A stretch of 64,000 bases of DNA from JBGSPL01 sp964511435 (lineage in GTDB: Bacteria > Patescibacteriota > CPR2 > UBA1875 > CAIMLA01). The stretch covers positions 1 to 64,000 of the forward strand of contig CAZEFH010000001.1 of NCBI GenBank assembly GCA_964511435.1. Reading direction: 5' to 3'. Position numbers and translations under genes: made by a program. Positions 39,586 to 49,149 of this stretch are shown here, in pieces; positions within the stretch are counted from its first letter, which is position 1; each line of letters starts with the position of its first letter. Under the pieces are notes generated by a model. It did no database searches. It was given only the letters and a program-made list of their open reading frames with translations, and was not told where the DNA came from.

Positions 39586-41664
39586 CTACTTCTTCTCTGG
39601 CTCAAAGACCATCTTTGCGTCCAGAGCGAGAATTCCATGATGATCAGTGTTCACTCGTATTGGATTTATATCAACTTCACGAATGTGAGGAAAATCCACC
39701 ATCAATTGGGACAAACCCGAGATAGCCACAGCCAAGGCGTCGATATCAAATTTCTCCCCTTTACGGTAACCGTGAAGAATCGCATTGTAGCGAATACCCT
39801 CTATCATCTCTCGTGCCCTTTCAATGCTAACAGGCGCTAGACCTAGGCGGAAATCCTTGAAAAGCTCGATATAGACACCCCCCAAACCAAACATGGTAAT
39901 TGGTCCAAATAGTGGGTCTCTCTTCGCGCCTATCGCCACTTCCACTGTCGAACGGACCATGTGATAAACTGTTACACCCAATATCTTCGCTTTTGGATGA
40001 TGTTTCTTGGCATTCTTTAACACTTCCTGATATGACTGCCTCAAATCATCCTCGTTCTCAATTGCCAGCTTGATAGCGCCTACTTCTGTTTTGTGTAGTA
40101 TATCTGGTGAAGTTACCTTCAGTACCACTGGATAACCAATCTCTTTTGCTGCTTTCACTGCCTGGGTCGCATTTGTCGTTAACTTCGACCCTGCCATCGG
40201 AATGCCATAAGCCATAAATATTTTGGCAATGTCGGCGTCATCTAGCAGCTTATAAGCCTTAATTACTCTCCCTGCGATGTCCTTTCTCACCTTGGTATAA
40301 GTCTCTATTTTTGGCTTCTGATAGTAATATTTAGCGTATGCAGCAAGTTTATCAAGTGCTAGTATTGCCCGCTCAGGGTATAGAAATGTACAAATTTTGT
40401 GCTCAGAAAGATACCTTCTCGCATCTTCTAGTTTTGGACCACCAATGAGGACAACCGCCATATCTCCGGACGAATACTTTGTAATAACCTCGGCAATTTT
40501 AACCGCATCAGTAGATGATTGCGGTGTCAAAATTACTAGCTTAAGATCACTATCATGTTTACCCTTTAGCATTTTAAAGGCAAGTTCGAAAGTTCTACTA
40601 GTCGCATCTCCTAGGAGATCTATTGGGTTCTCTACAACAGCTCCGAATGGTAGCACCTTCGTTAGGGTTTCTTTTTGAATAGCAGTAGGAGTAAAGAAGC
40701 TTAGATTTTTGGAGGCGGAGACCGCGTCAGTGGCCATCACCGCAGGACCACCGGCGTTTGTAAGAATTAGTAACTTGTCGCCTTTTGGTAGCTTCATGTC
40801 AGCAAAGACAGTCGCAAGTTCGAACAGGTCTTCAAGTGTCTCGGCCCTAATTATTCCTGACTCTCTCAGAACCGTCTCAATGATTACATCATCAGCTGCT
40901 AGTGCACCTGTGTGTGAGCCGGCAATCTGTTCACCGCGTAAGCTACGACCAGCCTTAAGTAAGATAAATGGTTTTCTTCTGGTCACTTTTCTCGATATCT
41001 CGAGAAAACGTTCCGGATCACTGATAGACTCAAGATATCCGATAACGACATCGGTAGCCTTGTCGTTCGCAAAATATTCAAGGACATCTGCTTCATTAAT
41101 GTCCATCTTATTCCCAAGACTAACAAAGTGAGAAAAGCCGACATTGTTGCCGTTTGCCCAATCTAGTATTGCCGTACAAGTCGCCCCACTCTGTGAAAGC
41201 ACAGCGATGTTTCGTTTTTTAGGCATATTAACGGCAAAAGAAGCATTTAATTTCGTCGTAGGATCTATGATACCAAGACAGTTCGGACCTAAAACTCGAA
41301 TGCCATAGGTGGCAGCAATCTTAGCCACTTTCTGCTGAAGTTCTACTCCCCTGGGACCGGCTTCAGCGAAACCAGCAGAAATAATAACCACACTACGAAT
41401 GCGCTTTTTGCCACAATCTAGCATCACCTCGGGGACTAAAGCCGCAGGAACGACTATTACCGCGAGATCAATAAGAGAACTAATGTCAGCTAGTTTCTGG
41501 TATGTTTTGTACCCTAAAATATTGTCTTCATGTAAATTAATAGGGAATATTCGGCCCTGGTAGCCACCATCGATGACATTCTTAAGAACAGCAAACCCAA
41601 TCTTGTTTGGATTTGCCGAAGCGCCAATAATAGCAACCGACCGCGGCTGAAAAAAGTCTTTCAA
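39586..41664 (-). CDS. Acyl/acetyl-CoA synthetase (ADP-forming), fused alpha-beta
   Basis: A 692-residue fusion. The CoA-binding domain (SVAIIGASANPNKIGFAVL), ligase-CoA domains (LSQSGATCTAILDWA; the phospho-His segment AGSHTGALAAD), and an ATP-grasp half (about 480-692, YPVVLKVTSPDILHKTEVGAI). It converts acyl-CoA + ADP + Pi to acid + CoA + ATP, an archaeal-type energy-saving step. Being directly upstream of korA, it likely uses the acyl-CoA the Kor complex makes. It is read from a TTG after GGGGAGGG. Confidence 0.92.
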   Translation of the reverse strand: MKDFFQPRSVAIIGASANPNKIGFAVLKNVIDGGYQGRIFPINLHEDNILGYKTYQKLADISSLIDLAVIVVPAALVPEVMLDCGKKRIRSVVIISAGFAEAGPRGVELQQKVAKIAATYGIRVLGPNCLGIIDPTTKLNASFAVNMPKKRNIAVLSQSGATCTAILDWANGNNVGFSHFVSLGNKMDINEADVLEYFANDKATDVVIGYLESISDPERFLEISRKVTRRKPFILLKAGRSLRGEQIAGSHTGALAADDVIIETVLRESGIIRAETLEDLFELATVFADMKLPKGDKLLILTNAGGPAVMATDAVSASKNLSFFTPTAIQKETLTKVLPFGAVVENPIDLLGDATSRTFELAFKMLKGKHDSDLKLVILTPQSSTDAVKIAEVITKYSSGDMAVVLIGGPKLEDARRYLSEHKICTFLYPERAILALDKLAAYAKYYYQKPKIETYTKVRKDIAGRVIKAYKLLDDADIAKIFMAYGIPMAGSKLTTNATQAVKAAKEIGYPVVLKVTSPDILHKTEVGAIKLAIENEDDLRQSYQEVLKNAKKHHPKAKILGVTVYHMVRSTVEVAIGAKRDPLFGPITMFGLGGVYIELFKDFRLGLAPVSIERAREMIEGIRYNAILHGYRKGEKFDIDALAVAISGLSQLMVDFPHIREVDINPIRVNTDHHGILALDAKMVFEPEKK

Positions 41665-41682
41665 GAATACCCTCCCCTATAT

Positions 41683-42327
41683 TTAGCCGTCGGCACCAAC
41701 TACAACCGTTTGCCCATTTTCATTTTGTTCTTCTTCAAGAACTTCGGTGTCGGTAGTTTGAATTTCTTCGGTCGTATCTGGGATCACGGTAGTTGTTTCT
41801 TCAGTTGTGGTGTCCTCAGTTGTGTCTGTCTCCTCGGTAACCTCAGGCTGAAGCGGATCGGGTGCCTCGTTCAGGACAGCCAGCTCCTTATTTAGTGTGT
41901 CTAGCTGCGCTTGCTGTTCTTCTAGTTTCTTATTATTTACCGAGCCAACGATAAAATAACTAACAACACCAAATATAAGCGTCGCTACCAGACCACTTAA
42001 AACAATCATCACTACACCTCTAGTATTCGCAGGTGAGTGCTTGCTATAGCTCTGATGGATCTTTGTTTCTTCCGGTGCTGCGACCGGTGCTATCTGATCC
42101 ATACTCACTCCGGGCTGAACCGGATCAGGAACGCTCGCTACAGGCTCATTGACTATATCTGAAGGCGTACTTACAGAGCTAGCAAGATTGATCTTTACGT
42201 CATCCGGTTTGTCAAAACCGCCATAAAAATGATCAGCCTGAGTATTTACTGGCTCCTGCTGCTTTGCAGCTCCAGTAAAAGAATCTGGCTGATCAGTATT
42301 AGGATTAATTGTGTCTACCATCATCAT
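41683..42327 (-). CDS. Single-pass membrane protein with acidic Thr/Glu tail, unknown
   Basis: A 214-residue protein. Residues 1-100 are Pro/Asp/Gln-rich and disordered-looking, 103-128 a membrane segment, 131-152 a short coiled coil, and 155-214 a Glu/Thr/Asp repeat-like tail (TEETDTTEDTTTEETTTV). No family recognised. It is one of three membrane-anchored proteins between the PfkB kinase and the acyl-CoA synthetase, probably facing the envelope. Confidence 0.65.
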   Translation of the reverse strand: MMMVDTINPNTDQPDSFTGAAKQQEPVNTQADHFYGGFDKPDDVKINLASSVSTPSDIVNEPVASVPDPVQPGVSMDQIAPVAAPEETKIHQSYSKHSPANTRGVVMIVLSGLVATLIFGVVSYFIVGSVNNKKLEEQQAQLDTLNKELAVLNEAPDPLQPEVTEETDTTEDTTTEETTTVIPDTTEEIQTTDTEVLEEEQNENGQTVVVGADG

Positions 42328-42340
42328 GGCACTTCCCTCT

Positions 42341-43165
42341 CTAACCTATTGTAAGAGTATTTAACATTTTCTGCAAATCATCGGCATAACCACCAGCTTC
42401 GGAAAAGATAAGACAACCAGCCCCAGCAGGGACGATTACGGTCGATACTTGAGTATTTGAAGTTGGTGATGTAAAAGTATACTTCTGCGCTACTCTACCC
42501 GCAACCGTCATCGTTTCTACCTTCACTCCAGACATCGCCGCATAAGTCTTGTTAACTTGGTCGGCTGTTTTTGATGATAGATTCACTACCACTGGAGCGA
42601 TAAAATCACTTCCTGCGGGAATAGTTGCCGGTAATGACTGATTACTAAATGCCACCACGGAAATAAACCCAAGAGCGTCATTTTTACCATAATCCTGTAG
42701 ATTCCAGCCAGTCTGATATTTAATCTTGTAGCCACTACCGTTATAAGTCTTCCAGTCCTTGGTTGGATCTATAGCGGCGGTAGCCGTAGTGGTATATTCT
42801 TTTGCAATCCAGCCTGTTTTATCCTGATAAGAAACTTTGTACCATCCCTCAAGCTCCTCTGTCACGGTCAGCTTTGTCCCATTCGGTATTAGCAGTTGTC
42901 TTTCCGAACCAGCACTGTGGTCGGTACGTAGACTCAACCCTCCATCAGCATTTACATAAACTACTAGCTCTTTTTTCACTGGCTGATCTCCAGTCGTGAC
43001 AGCCACTTCAAGTTTCTTCCCGGTAGTCGGGGTCATATTTGTAAAGCGATAGAAAGTGAAGCCAATCAGCGTCAGAGCGCTGGCAATAACCGCAATGACG
43101 ATAAATTTCTGTCTGCGCTTTGCTAGGGGCGATTTCTTCATTCGATAAAGGTTTCTTGATAACAT
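42341..43165 (-). CDS. Membrane-anchored SH3-domain protein
   Basis: A 274-residue protein with a basic N-terminus, a membrane segment (about 20-41), an SH3b domain (about 67-127, NADGGLSLRTDHSAGSERQ and GWIAKEY), and a C-terminal 140-residue domain resembling lipoprotein-type domains (SGYKIKYQTGWNLQDYG). Its ATG overlaps the stop of the preceding gene (TAATG). Cell-wall binding is inferred from SH3b. Confidence 0.75.
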   Translation of the reverse strand: MLSRNLYRMKKSPLAKRRQKFIVIAVIASALTLIGFTFYRFTNMTPTTGKKLEVAVTTGDQPVKKELVVYVNADGGLSLRTDHSAGSERQLLIPNGTKLTVTEELEGWYKVSYQDKTGWIAKEYTTTATAAIDPTKDWKTYNGSGYKIKYQTGWNLQDYGKNDALGFISVVAFSNQSLPATIPAGSDFIAPVVVNLSSKTADQVNKTYAAMSGVKVETMTVAGRVAQKYTFTSPTSNTQVSTVIVPAGAGCLIFSEAGGYADDLQKMLNTLTIG

Positions 43166-43641
43166 TAAAGTGCACTTATCCCTTTAATTTTCCAGGCTTC
43201 ATCCTCTTTCACCAAAAGGAACTGCCGTCCGTACAAATCCTCTCCCACCTGAACATTCATAGAAACATCCATGTCCTCTCCGTCTGCCACAACCTCTGAT
43301 TCACCGATTGTTACATTCGAGAGATCACTCCCAAGTTTCAAGGTATTCTTAATGTCCATGTTTTGGACCGAGGCAGCAAGGTATAGCTTCGCATTTACAG
43401 TGTTATCTGACTTTACTTCTGAAAGGAAAGTACGGACAACTTCTTCAGGTGTAAACCCGTTGATATCCTTTATCGCCCTTATGTCCTCAACCTGTTTCCT
43501 AACCGACGTAATTTTGTTAGCCACTTCGCTATTTTTGGCTTGAAAAACACTGTTTTGAAAAATCACTACGGCAGCAACAGAGACCACCAGTAGTATGGCC
43601 ATGCAAATTGCTGTAACTAGCGGTAACCGATCTTTCAACAT
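43165..43641 (-). CDS. Membrane-anchored protein of unknown function, NTF2-like C-terminus possible
   Basis: A 158-residue protein with an N-terminal membrane segment (about 8-29), a short helix, then an extracytoplasmic domain (EEVVRTFLSEVKSDNTVNAK; QFLLVKEDEAWKIKGI). The ending is typical of small NTF2/DUF4878-like domains, but I am not certain. Coupled to the SH3 gene. Confidence 0.6.
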   Translation of the reverse strand: MLKDRLPLVTAICMAILLVVSVAAVVIFQNSVFQAKNSEVANKITSVRKQVEDIRAIKDINGFTPEEVVRTFLSEVKSDNTVNAKLYLAASVQNMDIKNTLKLGSDLSNVTIGESEVVADGEDMDVSMNVQVGEDLYGRQFLLVKEDEAWKIKGISAL

Positions 43642-43653
43642 TTTATCCTCCTA

Positions 43654-44637
43654 CTAACTCTCTTCGACTTTTGTTAATTCTATTTTAGCGCTAAGATCGC
43701 GAAATGTCAGTAGTCCATCCTGCGCACCTATCTTCTCTACTACACTACCGGCGTTATAAGAGGCCGCCTTCATCGCATAACCTGTTCCGTAACCAAGAAT
43801 TCTCATTGCCACAAACGTTGACCCAAAAGCATCACCGCAACCAGTAGTTTCCACTGCATTATGAGAACTCGCAGCCACAAAGTATTCTTTCTTTCCATCT
43901 GTAGCGTAACTACCATTACCACCATCAGTAATAACCACCGTCCCTTTGGTAATCTCATTTAGGCACTTCAGTAGCGCCTTTTCATCTCTCGGAAGAAACT
44001 TATCCCTACTCATCGCTAAAGATTCTGCCTCAGTTCGATTCAATATCAGAATGTCGGTCTCCTCAAGATAACTACTGAGGTCTTCGTAGCCTCCAGCTAG
44101 CTGTTCGCTGCCTGGATTCCAGGCAATCTTTATTCCATGAACTCTAGCATAGGAAAATATCTCCGGTATCAGATCTGCCGACTTACCAGTAAGAGAAGTG
44201 ATATAAAACCATTTTGTCTTAAGGCGACGCCAATCGTGGACGTTTAAATGGTCATTTGCACCCCGAAAAAGGAACATCGTATGATCCTTCCCAGGCAAGC
44301 CCACAATAATTGACATAGCAGTATGGTTCTTGATATCACGACTAATGTGGTCGATATTCACTCCCAGGTTATAGAGCGTATCAATAACAAGACTACCTGT
44401 CCCTTCATGACCAATATTTAGAAGCGTAGAAACAGTAAGTCCTAGCTTCACAAAGGAAACAGCCGAATTCATACCTCCACCACCATAAGTAAAGAGACTA
44501 TCATCAGGGATTATCTTACCACCATATTCAAAAGCAAGCAGCTTCTGATGCCTTTCCAGATTATTGATAACCTTGGCCTCTTTCGTCATAAAGAAAACGT
44601 CTCTAGAGGCACCACCAATTGTGATTACATCAAACAT
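43654..44637 (-). CDS. PfkB-family carbohydrate/nucleoside kinase
   Basis: A 327-residue ribokinase-fold enzyme with FTYGGGGMNSAVSFVKLG near the N-terminus and the PfkB signature VETTGCGDAFGSTFV, whose Asp is the catalytic base. The substrate is not readable; candidates are fructose 6-phosphate, ribose or adenosine. It follows gpmI by one base in a glycolytic neighbourhood and no classical PfkA lies in the window, so a sugar-phosphate role is attractive but unproven. Confidence 0.85.
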   Translation of the reverse strand: MFDVITIGGASRDVFFMTKEAKVINNLERHQKLLAFEYGGKIIPDDSLFTYGGGGMNSAVSFVKLGLTVSTLLNIGHEGTGSLVIDTLYNLGVNIDHISRDIKNHTAMSIIVGLPGKDHTMFLFRGANDHLNVHDWRRLKTKWFYITSLTGKSADLIPEIFSYARVHGIKIAWNPGSEQLAGGYEDLSSYLEETDILILNRTEAESLAMSRDKFLPRDEKALLKCLNEITKGTVVITDGGNGSYATDGKKEYFVAASSHNAVETTGCGDAFGSTFVAMRILGYGTGYAMKAASYNAGSVVEKIGAQDGLLTFRDLSAKIELTKVEES

Positions 44638-44638
44638 T

Positions 44639-46165
44639 TTATCTCTTGTCCTTTACTAATGATTTTGCAGTCATTTCTTGTGGTATCGGTAGCCCCATCA
44701 GCTCAAGGACTGTTGGTGCTACATTCGCTAGATTGGGTTCAGCTATCTTCGCTAAGCGGTAATCATCGGAAGAAACTAGGATAAACGGTACTGGATTCGT
44801 GGTGTGCGCAGTATATGGGGTACTATCAACTTCCGCCATTTTTTCAATATTACCATGGTCTGCGATAATAATTACTTCATATTTTTGTCGATACGCTTCC
44901 TCTACGATTTGTCCAAGACAATCATCGACTGTCTCCGCCGCTTTTACTGCAGCCTTCATCAAGCCGGTATGACCAACCATGTCAGGATTGGCATAATTAA
45001 CAACGATAAAATCAAATTTACCAATCTTTTCAAGCAGTGCCTTCGTAACCCCACGGGCACTCATTTCCGGCTGAAGGTCATAAGTGGCTACCTTCGGCGA
45101 CTGGACCAACATTCGGTCTTCACCCTTTTCCTGATATTCGTTGCCGCCGTTCAAAAAATAAGTAACATGCGCGTATTTTTCGGTTTCGGCGATATGAAAC
45201 TGGGTTAATCCGTGCTCCGAAATCACATCGCTCAGTGTCTCTGGAACACTCTGAAATGGAAACATTACCGCCGTCACTGGCAGTTTGGCATCATACTCTG
45301 CCATAGTTGTAAAATAAAGTTTTTTCACTACCTTATCGCGCTTAAAACTGCTGAACTTATCTGAAACAAGAGCCCTACTAAGCTGTCTCGGTCGATCACT
45401 ACGAAAGTTAAAGAAAACTACCGCATCACCATCCGAGATTAGCCCCTGAGCATCTATCACTGTTGGTCGGATAAACTCATCGGTCACTCCAAGCTGATAA
45501 CTGCTTGTAATAGCTTCCTCCGCGGTATCGGCAAGGTCGCCCTTACCCGAGACCATGGCATCATAAGCAGCTTTAGTTCGGTCCCATCTATGATCACGAT
45601 CCATCGCATAATATCTTCCGCAGACTGTGGCAATCTTACCTACTCCTAGGTCGCGAATTTTCTTCTCTAGTTTCTCGATACTACTTATTCCAGAGTGAGG
45701 ATCAACGTCACGACCGTCAGTAATTGCATGAATATAGACCTCATGGACACCGTGCTCCCGCGCTGCGCCGAGCAGAGCGAACAGATGCTTTTCGTGCGAA
45801 TGCACTCCTCCTGGACTAACAAGGCCCACTAGATGTAGCTTCCGGTGATTTTCCCTGGCATAACGAAGCGTTGAAATCAGGGCCTTGTTTTGATAAAAGG
45901 TGCCGTCAGCAATGGTTTCATTTATCTTTGGTAAGTCCTGCAATACAACTCTTCCGGCACCGATGTTTAGGTGACCGACTTCTGAGTTTCCTATTTGCCC
46001 CCTGGGCAGACCAACAGCCTCACCAGAAGCCGCTAACTTCAGATGAGGGAAAGCAGACCAGAGATGGGTGAAATTAGGAACTTTGGCAACACTAAGAGCG
46101 TTGGCTGGTCCAGCGGGAGCCAGACCCCAACCATCAAGAATTACGAGCATTACCCTCCGTTGCAT
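44639..46165 (-). CDS. gpmI: 2,3-bisphosphoglycerate-independent phosphoglycerate mutase
   Basis: A 508-residue alkaline-phosphatase-fold enzyme interconverting 3- and 2-phosphoglycerate. The phospho-Ser motif QIGNSEVGHLNIGAGR is present, as are ITDGRDVDPHSG, NFRSDRPRQLS and metal ligands in NYANPDMVGHTG and IADHGN. Two starts compete: ATG 46165 lies six bases after TACAAT (leaderless), while ATG 46150 follows GGAGGG. Confidence 0.96.
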   Translation of the reverse strand: MQRRVMLVILDGWGLAPAGPANALSVAKVPNFTHLWSAFPHLKLAASGEAVGLPRGQIGNSEVGHLNIGAGRVVLQDLPKINETIADGTFYQNKALISTLRYARENHRKLHLVGLVSPGGVHSHEKHLFALLGAAREHGVHEVYIHAITDGRDVDPHSGISSIEKLEKKIRDLGVGKIATVCGRYYAMDRDHRWDRTKAAYDAMVSGKGDLADTAEEAITSSYQLGVTDEFIRPTVIDAQGLISDGDAVVFFNFRSDRPRQLSRALVSDKFSSFKRDKVVKKLYFTTMAEYDAKLPVTAVMFPFQSVPETLSDVISEHGLTQFHIAETEKYAHVTYFLNGGNEYQEKGEDRMLVQSPKVATYDLQPEMSARGVTKALLEKIGKFDFIVVNYANPDMVGHTGLMKAAVKAAETVDDCLGQIVEEAYRQKYEVIIIADHGNIEKMAEVDSTPYTAHTTNPVPFILVSSDDYRLAKIAEPNLANVAPTVLELMGLPIPQEMTAKSLVKDKR

Positions 46166-46171
46166 ACTACT

Positions 46172-46177
46172 ATTGTA
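46172..46177 (-). promoter_or_regulatory. -10 box (TACAAT) of predicted leaderless gpmI mRNA
   Basis: Extended TGCTACAAT on the minus strand followed by exactly six bases and ATG. It begins the gpmI-to-korD transcription unit directly after a strong terminator. Confidence 0.65.
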
Positions 46178-46190
46178 GCAGAAATAGTAT

Positions 46191-46215
46191 AAAAAAGAGC
46201 CTCTTTTGAGGCTCT
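46191..46215 (-). terminator. Terminator of the glycolytic operon
   Basis: An eight-base stem AGAGCCTC/GAGGCTCT, loop AAAA, then T6 on the minus strand, overlapping the last codons of the 260-residue membrane protein gene. Confidence 0.92.
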
Positions 46216-46996
46216 AGCTCTTGATTTCCACTAAGTCCCGGTACATCAGGTAAACGTAAAGAACCCCGATAATAGTAAGAATCATCGAAACCACCATATC
46301 AAGCACCGAGAATATCGAACCAGCTGTACCGCCGGTACTTGCAAGACGCTGAGTAATATCACCAATGATGCCGGTCGCGATACCAAGGACAATAAACCGG
46401 CCTACTAGTGGCCAAAAATAGCCTTTTACCAGTTCTTTGCTTCTCTTTAGTACTTCTATACCCCGCTTTCCTTCGGCAACAAAAACAAGCGTAAACATCG
46501 AAAACCAAATTGCAACTACAAATCCCGGGATAATAAACAAAACACTGCCAAGAATCACAGCAAATACGGTGGCTAGCGATACCAGTAAATAACTAGGTAA
46601 ACTTGTGAGACCATACCTTAGTGTATCCGGTATATTGATTGCATCTTTGTTTAAACGCTGCCAGACATACTTGGAAAAAGCTAAATTCATCAAACTTCCT
46701 AGCAGTAGCGCTATGACTACAAAGGCAATAATCCAGGGATCTGTCACAAACCCTTTTATCAAATCCCAGTATTTCTCTGGACTAGAGTGTGCTGGCAGAT
46801 TAACAATTTCGCTTAATTTTGACCAGTTGGAACTAACAAAGCCCGCGGCAATTACTGCCACCGGTATGGAAGTAATAAGACCAGCTACAATCTGAAACAA
46901 TAGATAGTCTTTCCAATATATCTTGAAGTTATCAATAGAGCCCTCGATAAGCTCCATGATGCCACGTATTTTAGTGCTTGTATCTGCCTTTTCCAT
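46214..46996 (-). CDS. Polytopic membrane protein, unknown
   Basis: A 260-residue protein with about six hydrophobic segments separated by amphipathic stretches (NFKIYWKDYLLFQIVAG; FIIPGFVVAIWFSMFTLVF; LKRSKELVKGYFWPLVG). The internal RSKELVKGYFW pattern recalls DUF975/glycerophosphodiesterase-type membrane domains. No catalytic motif is visible. It ends the operon that carries eno, and terminates in the strong hairpin. Confidence 0.7.
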   Translation of the reverse strand: MEKADTSTKIRGIMELIEGSIDNFKIYWKDYLLFQIVAGLITSIPVAVIAAGFVSSNWSKLSEIVNLPAHSSPEKYWDLIKGFVTDPWIIAFVVIALLLGSLMNLAFSKYVWQRLNKDAINIPDTLRYGLTSLPSYLLVSLATVFAVILGSVLFIIPGFVVAIWFSMFTLVFVAEGKRGIEVLKRSKELVKGYFWPLVGRFIVLGIATGIIGDITQRLASTGGTAGSIFSVLDMVVSMILTIIGVLYVYLMYRDLVEIKS

Positions 46997-47004
46997 TTGA
47001 CCCC

Positions 47005-48282
47005 TTATCTTAGTTCGTTTTCAATTTCTAACAGTCTATTATATTTCGCTAACCGCTCACCGCGTGCTGGCGCCCCAGACTTAATCTGTCCCACTCCCGT
47101 TGCCACCGCAAGATCAGCAATTAAAGTATCACTAGTCTCACCACTACGATGCGAAATCATACAATGATATCCGTTTGTAGTTGCCAGTTTTATTGCAGAA
47201 AGAGTCTCGCTGATGGTCCCTATTTGATTGACCTTAATAAGGACTGCATTTGCAACTTTCTGGTCAATTCCTTTTTGAATCCGCTCTGGGTTTGTCACAA
47301 AAAGATCATCACCAACCAGCTGGACCTTACTACCAATGCGATCAGTGAGCTGCTGCCAGCCTTCCCAATCATCCTCACTAAGACCATCTTCGATAGAAAT
47401 TACTGGGTAACTTGCAATAATTTCCTTGTACCAGCTACCAAGCTGCTGTGCACTAAGACCAATTCCCTCGCTCGCAAGGATGTATTTCCCATCCTTATCT
47501 GGGTGATAGAGCTCACTAGCAGCGACATCGAGTGCGATAGCAACATCTTTCCCTGGTTTATATCCAGCTGCAGTAATCGCTTCTACGAGTAGGTCCAGTG
47601 ACTTCGTATTTGATTCTAGATTCGGCGCAAAACCTCCTTCATCGCCCAGGCCAGTAGATAATCCACGACTAGATAACAAACCCTTCAAAGCATGGTAAAC
47701 TTCGGTTGCAATTCGTAGATTTTCGGCAACGGTATCTTTTTGTGGCACAATCATCGACTCTTGGATATCTATATTGTTGTCTGCATGTTTGCCGCCGTTT
47801 AAAACATTGAAAAACATCTTTGGCAGAACATAGTTGCTTTTCACCCCTAGTTCAGTCTGATATGAACCGTCGTTCTCATAAAGTGTCATCAAATATTTAT
47901 ATAGTGGCATTTCTAGTGCCTTTGCTGCTGCCACTGCGACCGCTCCTGAGACGCCAAGAATAGCATTCGCACCTAGTTTGCTTTTATTCTTAGTGCCATC
48001 AGCCTGAATCATAGCCTTATCGATTTCACTTTGGTTCAGGGGGTTCGCCTCAAGAAGCAAATCACGAATAGGCCCATTCACATTTTGGATAGCCTTCTCT
48101 ACTCCCTGACCACCATATGCCTTTTTACCATCACGAAGTTCGAGTGCTTCATGAACCCCGGTAGAAGCGCCGCTTGGAACAGAAAAAATACCCGTAAAAT
48201 CATCAACCGTTACACTCACTTGTAGGGTTGGGTTTCCACGAGAATCAAGAATCTGGATTGCAGTAACATCTTTTATCTTCAT
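47005..48282 (-). CDS. eno: Enolase
   Basis: A 425-residue enzyme from the ATG at 48282, whose MKIKDVTAIQILDSRGNP matches standard enolase starts; a GTG at 48297 would add five residues. Conserved features are SVPSGASTGVHEALELRD, the GDEGGFAPNL loop, the metal ligand segments VISIEDGLSEDDW and VGDDLFVTNP, and MISHRSGETSDTLIADLAV. Converts 2-phosphoglycerate to PEP. Full length. Confidence 0.97.
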   Translation of the reverse strand: MKIKDVTAIQILDSRGNPTLQVSVTVDDFTGIFSVPSGASTGVHEALELRDGKKAYGGQGVEKAIQNVNGPIRDLLLEANPLNQSEIDKAMIQADGTKNKSKLGANAILGVSGAVAVAAAKALEMPLYKYLMTLYENDGSYQTELGVKSNYVLPKMFFNVLNGGKHADNNIDIQESMIVPQKDTVAENLRIATEVYHALKGLLSSRGLSTGLGDEGGFAPNLESNTKSLDLLVEAITAAGYKPGKDVAIALDVAASELYHPDKDGKYILASEGIGLSAQQLGSWYKEIIASYPVISIEDGLSEDDWEGWQQLTDRIGSKVQLVGDDLFVTNPERIQKGIDQKVANAVLIKVNQIGTISETLSAIKLATTNGYHCMISHRSGETSDTLIADLAVATGVGQIKSGAPARGERLAKYNRLLEIENELR

Positions 48283-48372
48283 AGCAATATTATTCACTAC
48301 TATCGACTGAATTTCTAGTCTTATTGTCCCTTTTGCATCACAAACTAATCGGGTGCTGACCTTTAAGGGACT

Positions 48373-49140
48373 TTACTTGGTTAGAATAAAGTAGACAGCC
48401 AAACCTCCACCTAGAAGCAATATTCCCAAGACAATACCAATGACAACAATCATGAGCTCTTGCTTGTGGCTCATAGACATTGGTGCCTTACCATAATCTT
48501 GGTTCTGATTCACTTGAGTTGGCATTTTTTCAAGCTTTTCTTCTTCAGCTGACTCATTTTCAGCAAGAGGATCACGATAGATAGCGGGGTCCTGAGGTAG
48601 AGCCCCCTTAGATTCTGGCAATTTCACTACTTTGTTAACAGACTCTGTTTCTAGTGTATCAATTGCTGCTTCAGGAATTCTCATCGCCTCAGACGGTACT
48701 TCTTCCGGCGATGTTTCTTCTACAATTTCAGAATCCTGAGGAGAAGTATCTACTTCATTATCATTAACAGGAAGTGATGGCACTTCTTCCACTACTGGTG
48801 GTATGACTTCGATATTCATATTTTGTGGTGTATATATACCAGCCACCTGTTCATCTTTAGATGTGCTTGGGTCTACAGTATCCGTAATCTGGGAAACATC
48901 TTCTGAGTGAGCAGCTGTATCAGCCATAGTTTCCGTACTCGAGGCGAGACTATCATCAACTGGGACATCTTCAGTAATTGCCTGGCTTCCTGGTTCAGTA
49001 ACCACTTTCTCCCCCTCAAATGAGCCCTCACCCCAGCTGCCAACATTAACTTCTGACTCCGGAACTTCTTTACCACAATCAGAACAAATATATCTTCCAT
49101 TTATGTTCGCGAGTTCAGTTTTGCAATTAGGACAAAGCAA
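48373..49140 (-). CDS. Zinc-ribbon protein with long acidic linker and C-terminal membrane anchor
   Basis: A 255-residue protein. An N-terminal zinc ribbon (CPNCKTELANINGRYICSDC, residues 3-22), about 200 residues of acidic, Pro/Ser/Glu-rich linker, then one membrane segment at 231-253 with a single Lys after it. The ribbon would sit in the cytoplasm. No named family. It starts at a TTG after AAGGAG and lies between ppsA and eno. Confidence 0.72.
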   Translation of the reverse strand: MLCPNCKTELANINGRYICSDCGKEVPESEVNVGSWGEGSFEGEKVVTEPGSQAITEDVPVDDSLASSTETMADTAAHSEDVSQITDTVDPSTSKDEQVAGIYTPQNMNIEVIPPVVEEVPSLPVNDNEVDTSPQDSEIVEETSPEEVPSEAMRIPEAAIDTLETESVNKVVKLPESKGALPQDPAIYRDPLAENESAEEEKLEKMPTQVNQNQDYGKAPMSMSHKQELMIVVIGIVLGILLLGGGLAVYFILTK

Positions 49141-49149
49141 AGTTACTCC

